From an uncultured Clostridia bacterium (GTDB taxonomy: Bacteria > Bacillota > Clostridia > UBA1381), in assembly GCA_944391255.1 (NCBI GenBank), contig CALXSW010000079.1:1-6000 (forward strand): a DNA stretch of 6,000 nt, written 5' to 3'. The translations under genes and the position numbers were made by a program. Positions 1 to 5,363 of this stretch are shown here, in pieces. The notes below the pieces were generated by a model that was not told where the DNA came from, ran no database searches, and worked only from the letters and a program-made list of their open reading frames with translations. The first letter of the stretch is position 1. Each line of letters begins with the position of its first letter.

Positions 1-1131
1 GGAATGGGTGTAAATGCATATTTCGCGTATTCAGTGTGTGTGCCTTTGGCACAGGCTGGTATAAACGACCCATGGACTATAGCGCTGACTGCTGTTTTTG
101 TAGAAGGTGTTATATTCATAATTTTATCGATATTCAAGTTCAGAGAAACGCTTGTAAACGAGGTGCCTAAAAATCTGAAACTGGGAATATCCACGGGAAT
201 CGGCTTGTTTATAACGATAATAGGGCTTAAAGGCGCAGGCATAGCTGTAAGCGATCCGTCAACGCTTCTCAATATGGGAAATGTTGGCTCGCCTCAGTTT
301 GCGCTTGCAATGATTGGAGTGATCGTGATCGCAGTTCTGTATCATTATAAGGTTACAGGCTATATATTGTGGGGAATATTGATCACATGGGTGCTTGGCA
401 TATTTGCTCAGTTCGTTGGCTGGTATGAGGTAAATCCCGATGCAGGCGCTGCGTCTCTTTTGCCTGATTTTTCTGGATATAATTTTTTACCAACAGCGCC
501 GTATATGTTTAAATTTAATTTTGCATATATAGCAAATCATGTGGTTGATTTTTTGGTTATAACGTTTGCGTTTTTATTTGTCGATCTTTTTGACACGGTA
601 GGAACGCTTATAGCGGTGGCTGACAATGGAGAGCTTCTTGATAAGAACGGCAGACTGCCGAGAGTTGGAAGGGCTCTTCTTGCTGACGCGGTAGGTACAA
701 TAGTCGGAGCATGTCTTGGAACATCTACTGTTACAAGTTATGTTGAGAGCAGCGCTGGCGTTGCTCAGGGCGGAAGAACAGGTCTTACGGCTGTGTTCGG
801 AGCGGCATTTTTTATAATCGCTCTTTTCTTCTCACCTATATTTATATCTATCCCGAGCTTTGCGGTGTCGCCGGCTTTGATATTTGTAGGACTTCTTATA
901 ATGAAGTCGGTAAAGAAGATGACATTTGACGGAGACATAGCTGATGTTATCGGCGGATTCATGGCGATAATAATGATGCCGTTCACATATTCTATAGCAA
1001 ACGGTATAATGTTTGGAATTTTGACATGGGTATTGCTCAAGGCGCTTACAGGAAAGATAAAGGAAATACATCCTGTTATGTGGATAGCGTTCGCTTTATT
1101 CGTATTCCGTATAATAACATTGATCGTGTAA
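1..1131 (+). CDS. NCS2 family purine permease, AzgA-like, 5'-truncated by the window edge
   Basis: This is an inner-membrane nucleobase transporter. AzgA-type NCS2 proteins (E. coli AdeP/GhxP, B. subtilis PbuG/PbuO) import adenine, guanine or hypoxanthine with protons; which purine is used here cannot be read. The frame is open from base 1, and the first ATG (position 4) sits inside the conserved G-M-G-x-N-A-Y-F motif. That motif normally lies some 60-75 residues into a protein of about 430-450 residues, so the true start is upstream of the window; 376 codons are visible. Counting from base 1, the family signatures are DLFDTVGT (195-202) and the GTSTVTSYVESSAGV motif followed by GGRTG (240-261). 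Hydrophobic stretches occur around 27-45, 63-78, 98-115, 119-140, 175-198, 262-300, 313-340 and 355-376. The gene ends at TAA 1129-1131. No clear intrinsic terminator follows, and the next gene has its own promoter, so the two are probably separate units. Confidence 0.93.
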   Translation, partial: GMGVNAYFAYSVCVPLAQAGINDPWTIALTAVFVEGVIFIILSIFKFRETLVNEVPKNLKLGISTGIGLFITIIGLKGAGIAVSDPSTLLNMGNVGSPQFALAMIGVIVIAVLYHYKVTGYILWGILITWVLGIFAQFVGWYEVNPDAGAASLLPDFSGYNFLPTAPYMFKFNFAYIANHVVDFLVITFAFLFVDLFDTVGTLIAVADNGELLDKNGRLPRVGRALLADAVGTIVGACLGTSTVTSYVESSAGVAQGGRTGLTAVFGAAFFIIALFFSPIFISIPSFAVSPALIFVGLLIMKSVKKMTFDGDIADVIGGFMAIIMMPFTYSIANGIMFGILTWVLLKALTGKIKEIHPVMWIAFALFVFRIITLIV

Positions 1132-1187
1132 TATGCTGAAATTTAACGGTACAGTATAGTGTTTGATGTGTAAAATATAAAATACTG

Positions 1188-1203
1188 AAAAAAATTAAAA
1201 AAA
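1188..1203 (+). promoter_or_regulatory. A-tract UP-like element upstream of the ylxM promoter
   Basis: Two runs of seven A (1188-1194 and 1197-1203) separated by TT lie directly upstream of the -35 box. With a predicted transcription start near 1242 they cover about -54 to -39. That is where the alpha subunit C-terminal domains of RNA polymerase bind UP elements in known strong promoters. Position and composition are seen; the activating role is inferred. Confidence 0.5.
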
Positions 1204-1206
1204 TAC

Positions 1207-1235
1207 TTGACAAAAGTTATATTGTGTTGTATAAT
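1207..1235 (+). promoter_or_regulatory. Consensus sigma-A type promoter for ylxM-ffh-rpsP-khpA
   Basis: TTGACA (1207-1212) and TATAAT (1230-1235) match both housekeeping sigma consensus hexamers exactly and are separated by the optimal 17 bases. Transcription should begin near 1242, leaving a leader of about 39 bases before the ylxM start. The ylxM Shine-Dalgarno AAAGG lies at 1268-1272, eight bases before the ATG. The leader also contains the perfect 10-base palindrome AAAGTACTTT (1253-1262). No terminator-like or riboswitch-like fold is apparent in it. Confidence 0.88.
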
Positions 1236-1280
1236 AATCCAGGTGTCAATCAAAAGTACTTTACATGAAAGGTAAAAATA

Positions 1281-1616
1281 ATGGCGAAGGACTTAACTCT
1301 CGGAATACTGCTTGATTTTTACGGCGGGCTATTGACCGAGAAGCAGGCGATATCTCTTGATTTTTATTATAATCAAGATCTGTCACTTGCGGAGATCGCG
1401 GATGAAATGAATATAAGCCGGCAGGGAGCTATGGCATTTATAAAGCAGGGTGAAAAGCATCTCAGAACATATGAGGATAAGCTTGGTCTTGCGGAACGCT
1501 TTGAGGAGATCAATCAGGCGATAGGAAAAATGCGGATGATAGTGAGTGAAATGCCGGATAATGATGAAAGTAAAGAGCTTTTAGATCTGATAAATTCTGT
1601 TTCCGCTAATCTGTAA
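1281..1616 (+). CDS. ylxM: YlxM, SRP-associated helix-turn-helix protein (UPF0122)
   Basis: This is a small cytoplasmic protein of 111 residues, normal for the YlxM/UPF0122 family, which is almost always encoded directly before ffh in Firmicutes. The fold resembles sigma-70 region 4. A helical N-terminal part (about 1-30) precedes a helix-turn-helix at about 34-56, visible as L-S-L-A-E-I-A then N-I-S-R-Q-G, with a charged helical tail after that. The family was once assumed to be DNA-binding. Work on the Streptococcus mutans homologue links it instead to the signal recognition particle, affecting Ffh GTPase activity; that role is carried over here by homology and position. The ATG is preceded by AAAGG at eight bases. 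It is the first gene after the consensus promoter and is followed by ffh after 27 bases. Confidence 0.93.
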   Translation: MAKDLTLGILLDFYGGLLTEKQAISLDFYYNQDLSLAEIADEMNISRQGAMAFIKQGEKHLRTYEDKLGLAERFEEINQAIGKMRMIVSEMPDNDESKELLDLINSVSANL

Positions 1617-1643
1617 CGGAAACCGGAAAGGGGAAGTGCGTAT

Positions 1644-2987
1644 ATGGCTTTTGAAAGTCTTGGAGATAAGCTGCAGGGAGTATTTAAAAAACTCCGCGGC
1701 AAGGGAAAACTGAATGAAAAAGATATAAAGGAAGCCATGCGTGAGATAAAGCTCGCACTTCTGGAAGCTGACGTTAACTTTAAGATAGTTAAAGAGTTTA
1801 TAGCTAAGGTATCTGAAAAGGCGCTTGGCGCTGAGATACTTGAATCATTGACTCCGGCTCAGCAGCTCGTAAAGATAGTTGATGAGGAATTGACGGAGAT
1901 GATCGGCGGCGAGGCGTCGCGCCTTGAATTTGCGAATAAGCCGCCAACGGTCATAATGATGTGCGGTCTTCAGGGTGCCGGTAAGACAACGGCAACTGCA
2001 AAGCTTTCACTTCATCTGTCAAAGCAGGGCAGACGCCCGCTTATGGTTGCCTGTGACGTTTATCGTCCGGCAGCGGTAAAGCAGCTTGAGGTTCTCGGAA
2101 AGCAGATAGACCGACCTGTTTTCTCAATGGGAACGGATATAAGTCCGGTGAAGATCGCAAAGGAAGCGGTAGAATACGCGAGAATACACGGAAATGATCC
2201 GGTAATACTCGATACTGCAGGTCGTCTTCATATCGATGAGCAGCTCATGCAGGAGTTGGCAGACATCAAGGCTGAGGTAGATCCTACAGAGATATTGCTT
2301 GTAGTGGACGCGATGACAGGTCAGGACGCTGTAAACGTTGCAAAGACATTTAACGAACAGCTTGAAGTAACAGGTGTTATATTGTCAAAGCTTGACGGCG
2401 ACACGCGAGGCGGTGCGGCACTGTCTGTAAAGCAGGTAACAGGTAAGCCGATAAAGTTTGCGTCGACCGGTGAAAAGCTTGGCGATCTCGATATATTCCA
2501 CCCTGACAGAATGGCGTCAAGAATTCTTGGCATGGGCGATATACTTTCGCTTGTCGATAAGGCTCAGGCGGAATTTGATGAAAAGCAGGCGCGTGAGCTT
2601 GAGGCTAAATTGAGAAAATCACAGTTTGACCTTGAAGATTTCCTTGCGCAGCTGAATCAGATAAAGAAACTCGGTTCGTTTTCGCAGATACTCGGTATGA
2701 TGCCAGGTATAGATAAGAAAATGCTTGACCAGGTAGATACTGAGGAAAACGCTAAAAAAATGGTTCATATTGAGGCTATTATACAATCTATGACTCCGGA
2801 GGAACGGCATAATCCTAAGATCATTGCCGCAAACAGGAAGATCAGAATAGCAAAGGGAAGCGGAACGAGAGTGCAGGACGTAAACCAGCTCCTAAAACAG
2901 TTTTCTGAAATGCAGAAGATGATGAAGCAGTTCTCGGGCGGAAAGCAGCAGAGAATGCTTAAGCGTCTTAGGAACAGCATGAAGTAA
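1644..2987 (+). CDS. ffh: Signal recognition particle GTPase Ffh (SRP54)
   Basis: Ffh binds the SRP RNA and signal sequences of nascent membrane proteins. It delivers the ribosome to the receptor FtsY through paired GTP hydrolysis. The length of 447 residues matches B. subtilis and E. coli Ffh. The N domain carries ALLEADVN (38-45). The G domain shows the P-loop GLQGAGKTT (108-116), DTAGR (190-194), the guanine-specificity motif SKLDGD (248-253) and a closing segment around F-H-P-D-R-M-A-S-R. The methionine-rich M domain runs from about 300 to the end, with the finger-loop region LGSFSQILGMMPG (343-355) and the SRP-RNA binding SGTR (406-409). All key residues are intact. The start is supported by AAAGGGG at 1627-1633, ten bases before the ATG. 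The C-terminus is basic and rich in Met and Gln. Confidence 0.98.
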   Translation: MAFESLGDKLQGVFKKLRGKGKLNEKDIKEAMREIKLALLEADVNFKIVKEFIAKVSEKALGAEILESLTPAQQLVKIVDEELTEMIGGEASRLEFANKPPTVIMMCGLQGAGKTTATAKLSLHLSKQGRRPLMVACDVYRPAAVKQLEVLGKQIDRPVFSMGTDISPVKIAKEAVEYARIHGNDPVILDTAGRLHIDEQLMQELADIKAEVDPTEILLVVDAMTGQDAVNVAKTFNEQLEVTGVILSKLDGDTRGGAALSVKQVTGKPIKFASTGEKLGDLDIFHPDRMASRILGMGDILSLVDKAQAEFDEKQARELEAKLRKSQFDLEDFLAQLNQIKKLGSFSQILGMMPGIDKKMLDQVDTEENAKKMVHIEAIIQSMTPEERHNPKIIAANRKIRIAKGSGTRVQDVNQLLKQFSEMQKMMKQFSGGKQQRMLKRLRNSMK

Positions 2988-3051
2988 TTTTTGGTAAATA
3001 TATATTTTTTGTATATTTCATATAAAGGCATATAAGCTAAAGATATTTTAC
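2988..3051 (+). promoter_or_regulatory. AT-rich ffh-rpsP spacer with possible weak promoter
   Basis: This spacer is strikingly AT-rich compared with the flanking genes. It contains the AT-only palindrome AAATATATATTT (2996-3007) and two direct copies of CATATAA (3019-3025 and 3029-3035). A candidate -10, TATAAG (3031-3036), lies 16 bases after TTGTAT (3009-3014), which matches only half of the -35 consensus. It could add transcription for rpsP-khpA or simply be a relaxed spacer. There is no GC-rich hairpin, so it is not a convincing terminator. Confidence 0.25.
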
Positions 3052-3059
3052 AGGAGGTG
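3052..3059 (+). promoter_or_regulatory. Full-length Shine-Dalgarno of rpsP
   Basis: AGGAGGTG is a full match to the 3' end of 16S rRNA and lies eight bases before the rpsP ATG. It is the strongest ribosome binding site in the window, in keeping with the high demand for a ribosomal protein. Confidence 0.9.
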
Positions 3060-3067
3060 AAAACACA

Positions 3068-3313
3068 ATGGCAGTTAAAATCAGATTGAGAAGAATGGGT
3101 GCGAAGAAGGCTCCTTTCTATAGAGTTATCGTTGCAGATTCAAGATCACCGAGAAATGGTAAGTTCATCGCAGAGATCGGCACATATGATCCGCTTACAA
3201 ATCCTTCAACTATTAAGATTGATGCAGATGCAGCTAAGCAGTGGCTCGCAAATGGTGCTCAGCCTACAGACACTGTAAAGGCTCTTCTTAAGAAATCAAA
3301 TATCATCGACTAA
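3068..3313 (+). CDS. rpsP: 30S ribosomal protein bS16
   Basis: bS16 is a structural protein of the small ribosomal subunit that binds 16S rRNA early in 30S assembly. The 81-residue length and the N-terminus MAVKIRLRRMGAKKAPFYR are classic for the family. They are followed by the conserved V-A-D-S-R-x-P-R-N-G and I-G-x-Y-D-P segments (about 22-44). The start is fixed by the perfect Shine-Dalgarno eight bases upstream. Codon choice differs from the neighbours: none of its eight isoleucine codons is ATA, whereas trmD uses ATA for 14 of 17. This is expected for a highly expressed gene. Its TAA (3311-3313) is followed by khpA after 14 bases, so the two are likely co-transcribed. Confidence 0.98.
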   Translation: MAVKIRLRRMGAKKAPFYRVIVADSRSPRNGKFIAEIGTYDPLTNPSTIKIDADAAKQWLANGAQPTDTVKALLKKSNIID

Positions 3314-3314
3314 T

Positions 3315-3322
3315 GGAGGGTG
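3315..3322 (+). promoter_or_regulatory. Shine-Dalgarno deciding the khpA start
   Basis: GGAGGGTG lies between two in-frame ATG codons, at 3313 (overlapping the rpsP stop as TAATG) and 3328. It is correctly spaced only for the ATG at 3328, and nothing comparable precedes 3313. The downstream ATG is therefore taken as the start. Confidence 0.85.
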
Positions 3323-3327
3323 AGAAG

Positions 3328-3558
3328 ATGAAAGAAGTTTTGGAAATAATTGCCAAAGCACTTGTTGACAATCCTGATCAGGTAAATATAACTGAGATTG
3401 GAAACGAGGATAGCTCGATCACTCTTGAACTCAGAGTAGCCGAAAGCGACATGGGCAAAGTTATCGGCAAGCAGGGCAGAATTGCAAAAGCGGTTCGCAC
3501 TGTTGTCAAAGCTGCGGCAAGTCGCGAAAACAAAAAAGTTTCGGTTGATATTGTTTAA
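3328..3558 (+). CDS. khpA: KH-domain RNA-binding protein KhpA (YlqC family)
   Basis: This is a single-KH RNA-binding protein of 76 residues (B. subtilis YlqC is 81). In Firmicutes such as Streptococcus pneumoniae, KhpA pairs with KhpB/Jag and influences small RNAs, cell division and cell-wall growth; its precise role here is inferred from family membership. The protein is one KH fold. An N-terminal helix (MKEVLEIIAKALV) and a beta strand (about 31-38) lead to the nucleic-acid contacting loop G-K-Q-G at 47-50, inside GKVIGKQGRIAKAVR, followed by a helix and final strand. It sits between rpsP and rimM as in many Firmicutes. The start at 3328 is chosen because the Shine-Dalgarno lies upstream of it; starting at 3313 would add five residues without a ribosome site. 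A strong terminator begins 11 bases after its TAA. Confidence 0.95.
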   Translation: MKEVLEIIAKALVDNPDQVNITEIGNEDSSITLELRVAESDMGKVIGKQGRIAKAVRTVVKAAASRENKKVSVDIV

Positions 3559-3568
3559 GACTAAAGAT

Positions 3569-3596
3569 GGCTGTTTCAAATGAAACAGCCTTTTTT
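3569..3596 (+). terminator. Intrinsic terminator after khpA
   Basis: A perfect 9-base-pair stem, GGCTGTTTC (3569-3577) with GAAACAGCC (3582-3590), closes the four-base loop AAAT and runs straight into six T (3591-3596). This is a canonical Rho-independent terminator on the + strand. It lies inside what is usually one continuous operon and should reduce or block read-through from the ylxM promoter into rimM-trmD. Confidence 0.93.
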
Positions 3597-3623
3597 GACA
3601 ATAAGACATTTTTTGATAAACGT
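3595..3623 (+). promoter_or_regulatory. Possible promoter for rimM-trmD: perfect -35, poor -10
   Basis: TTGACA (3595-3600) matches the -35 consensus exactly and shares its first two T with the terminator U-tract. The region 15-20 bases downstream offers only weak -10 candidates: TAAACG at 3617-3622 gives 3 of 6 at a 16-base spacing, and GATAAA at 3615-3620 is too close. The hexamer may be coincidental, but some transcription source after the terminator is likely, because rimM and trmD would otherwise rely on read-through. Confidence 0.3.
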
Positions 3624-3631
3624 ATTTGGCG

Positions 3632-3637
3632 AAAGGA
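3632..3637 (+). promoter_or_regulatory. Shine-Dalgarno deciding the rimM start
   Basis: AAAGGA lies eight bases before the ATG at 3646. The same frame is open back to an ATG at 3580. That ATG is inside the terminator hairpin and lacks a ribosome site, so 3646 is the supported start. Confidence 0.85.
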
Positions 3638-3645
3638 CTATTTTT

Positions 3646-4161
3646 ATGGATAATTTGCTTGAAATCGGCAAGATAGTTAATACACACGGGCTGCGCGGCG
3701 ATGTAAAGATCGTTGTATGGATGGATTATCCGGAGGATTTTGAATCGATCGAAACGGCGTATGCGGCTGTAAAGGGCGGATATAAGAAGCTCACTGTGCA
3801 GGGGATAAAATATCAGAAAAACAACCTGATCGTTAAATTCAAGGAGCTTAATGATATAAACGAGGCAGAGCCTTTGAAAAATTCTGTAATATACGCGGAG
3901 AGAGAAGAGCTTGGCGAGCTGCCTGAGGGAACTCACTATATAGTTGATCTTTTAGGCCTTGATATCGTTGATGAGGACGGAAATCATATAGGGGTGCTTG
4001 AAGATGTTTTCAATACGGGCGCTAATGATATATATGACGTCAAGCGAGAGGGAAAGAAAAATCTGCTGCTGCCGGTCATAGATGAGGTAGTAAAGAACAT
4101 CGACATAGAAAACGGCAGGATAGTAGTTAATGTAATGGAAGGGCTTGACGATGAGAATTGA
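3646..4161 (+). CDS. rimM: 16S rRNA processing / 30S maturation factor RimM
   Basis: RimM is a cytoplasmic assembly factor that binds ribosomal protein uS19 and helps mature the 3' (head) domain of the 30S subunit. The length of 171 residues is normal. The N-terminal RimM barrel opens with GKIVNTHGLRGDVK (8-21), the family hallmark, and continues to about residue 90. The C-terminal PRC-barrel domain (about 97-168) shows NTGANDIY (123-130) and LLLP (140-143), followed by the V-V-K-x-I-D stretch and a closing E-G-L. The start at 3646 matches the family N-terminus; the upstream ATG at 3580 would add 22 residues that overlap the terminator. The last 11 bases overlap the start of trmD, so translation of the two is probably coupled. 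Confidence 0.96.
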   Translation: MDNLLEIGKIVNTHGLRGDVKIVVWMDYPEDFESIETAYAAVKGGYKKLTVQGIKYQKNNLIVKFKELNDINEAEPLKNSVIYAEREELGELPEGTHYIVDLLGLDIVDEDGNHIGVLEDVFNTGANDIYDVKREGKKNLLLPVIDEVVKNIDIENGRIVVNVMEGLDDEN

Positions 4162-4876
4162 TGTTCTTACGTTATTCCCCGCAATGTTTGAAGCTGTCTT
4201 AGGTGATTCGATAATAGGAAGAGCGAGAAAGGCCGGACTTATAGAGCTTAATTTTATAGATATACGCGATTATACATTGAATAAGCATCGAAAGGTAGAT
4301 GATTATCCCTACAGCGGCGGAGGCGGTATGCTTATGTCGCCTGAGCCTGTATACAGAGCGTATATGTCTGTAGCAGAGGGCCTTGACTATAAGCCATATA
4401 CGATATTTATGTCGCCTCAGGGAAAAGTGTTCGATCAGGATAGCGCGGTAGAGCTTTCAAAATACAGGCATATAGTTCTTTTATGCGGACATTATGAGGG
4501 TATAGACCAGAGAGTCCTTGATGAGATCGTTGACGCGGAAATATCTCTCGGTGATTTTGTGATGACAGGCGGAGAGATACCGGCAATGGCTGTTATAGAC
4601 ACAGTGGCAAGACTTATACCGGGTGTGTTGTCCAATAACGGTTCATATGAAAATGAATCGCATTTTCAGGGACTTCTTGAACATCCGCAGTATACAAGAC
4701 CTCAGGTATGGCATGAAAAGTCGGTGCCGGACGTGCTGCTGTCAGGAGATCACGCGAAGATCGAACAATGGAAGCATGAGCAGTCTCTTCTTGCGACGTT
4801 AAAAAAACGTCCTGATATGCTTGAAAAAGCGTGGATAACAACCGAAGACGCGGAGTTCATAAAACGAAATAGCTGA
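4151..4876 (+). CDS. trmD: tRNA (guanine37-N1)-methyltransferase TrmD
   Basis: TrmD uses S-adenosylmethionine to make m1G37 next to the anticodon in tRNAs reading CNN-type codons, which prevents +1 frameshifting. It is a homodimeric SPOUT trefoil-knot enzyme. The 241-residue length and N-terminus MRIDVLTLFPAMF are typical. Visible motifs are DDYPYSGGGGM (50-60), the knot segment CGHYEGIDQRV (112-122), ISLGDFVMTGGEIPAM (131-146), ARLIPGVL (153-160) and GLLEHPQYTRP (174-184). R154 aligns with the catalytic Arg154 of E. coli TrmD. The position aligned with catalytic Asp169 is Glu here, a conservative change that I recall in other clostridial TrmDs. The start at 4151 lies within rimM and follows GGAAGGG (4137-4143) by seven bases. 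A TTG at 4145 in the same frame is less likely. The ComEA-like gene follows after 12 bases. Confidence 0.97.
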   Translation: MRIDVLTLFPAMFEAVLGDSIIGRARKAGLIELNFIDIRDYTLNKHRKVDDYPYSGGGGMLMSPEPVYRAYMSVAEGLDYKPYTIFMSPQGKVFDQDSAVELSKYRHIVLLCGHYEGIDQRVLDEIVDAEISLGDFVMTGGEIPAMAVIDTVARLIPGVLSNNGSYENESHFQGLLEHPQYTRPQVWHEKSVPDVLLSGDHAKIEQWKHEQSLLATLKKRPDMLEKAWITTEDAEFIKRNS

Positions 4877-4888
4877 AAGGAGATCGTT

Positions 4889-5359
4889 ATGTATAAGAAA
4901 TTTTCAGGCAAGGCGAAGGTAGCGTCTGTAGTGGCAGGTATTCTTGCGGCTGCCGGACTGGGGTTCTTGTGGGGTAAAAAGAGAAATGATACGTTTGAGA
5001 TAGACGAATTTACTATTGACCCGGAGAATATAGACATACAAGGCGGAGCAGAGCCGGAGGAAACAGAGGCAACAGAAGAAATAGAAGAAAACGGTGACGA
5101 AATATCATCTGATGACGAAATACAGGATACAGAAAATACGGTATCTGAAGATGATGAGGAAACGGACGGAAGAATAAATATAAATACGGCAACTGTTGAT
5201 GAGCTTAACAGCATAAGCGGCATAGGCTCAAGCAAGGCTGAAAATATAGTGAAATACAGAGAAGAGAACGGCAATTTTGAAAAGGTTGAAGATCTTCTGA
5301 ATGTTCACGGCATAGCGAGGAAAAAGCTCGAATCGATAAGCGAGTATATAACGGTGTAA
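4889..5359 (+). CDS. ComEA-like membrane-anchored helix-hairpin-helix protein
   Basis: The protein has 156 residues in three parts. A short basic N-terminus and hydrophobic segment (about 11-28), flanked by KKR, looks like a signal anchor. A linker at 34-93 has 27 Asp or Glu among 60 residues and no Lys or Arg. The C-terminal region (95-156) is the ComEA-type double helix-hairpin-helix fold: ININTATVDELNSISGIG (97-113), then K-Y-R-E-x-N-G-x-F, L-L-x-V-H-G-I (hairpin 141-143) and the ending I-S-E-Y-I-T-V. ComEA proteins bind incoming double-stranded DNA outside the membrane during transformation. This one lacks the SLBB domain found in B. subtilis ComEA, so a competence role is plausible but unproven. 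AAAGGAG (4876-4882) overlaps the trmD stop and lies six bases before the ATG. The methyltransferase gene starts four bases after its stop, suggesting one transcription unit. Confidence 0.85.
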   Translation: MYKKFSGKAKVASVVAGILAAAGLGFLWGKKRNDTFEIDEFTIDPENIDIQGGAEPEETEATEEIEENGDEISSDDEIQDTENTVSEDDEETDGRININTATVDELNSISGIGSSKAENIVKYREENGNFEKVEDLLNVHGIARKKLESISEYITV

Positions 5360-5363
5360 ACAG

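Noticed and set aside
4..6. ATG at position 4 as the permease start
   Set aside because: It lies inside a conserved family motif preceded by an in-frame Gly codon, so the gene is cut by the window edge.
1152..1187. Inverted repeat CAGTAT (1152-1157) and ATACTG (1182-1187) as a terminator for the permease
   Set aside because: The stem is only six pairs with a 24-base loop, low in GC, and is followed by A and not T on the + strand.
2996..3018. AT-only hairpin after ffh as an intrinsic terminator
   Set aside because: AAATATA pairs with TATATTT, but the stem has no G or C and would be too weak to terminate.
3580..3645. Upstream extension of rimM from the ATG at 3580
   Set aside because: The codons fall in the terminator hairpin and U-tract, there is no ribosome site, and RimM proteins start near GKIVNTHG.
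3310..3936. Long open frame of 208 codons on the minus strand opposite khpA and rimM
   Set aside because: It covers two well-supported + strand genes and a terminator, has no recognisable domain or ribosome site, and reads as an antisense shadow.
4750..5274. Minus-strand open frame of 174 codons, very rich in serine
   Set aside because: The serine richness is the reverse complement of the Asp/Glu-rich codons in the ComEA-like linker, so it is a composition artefact.
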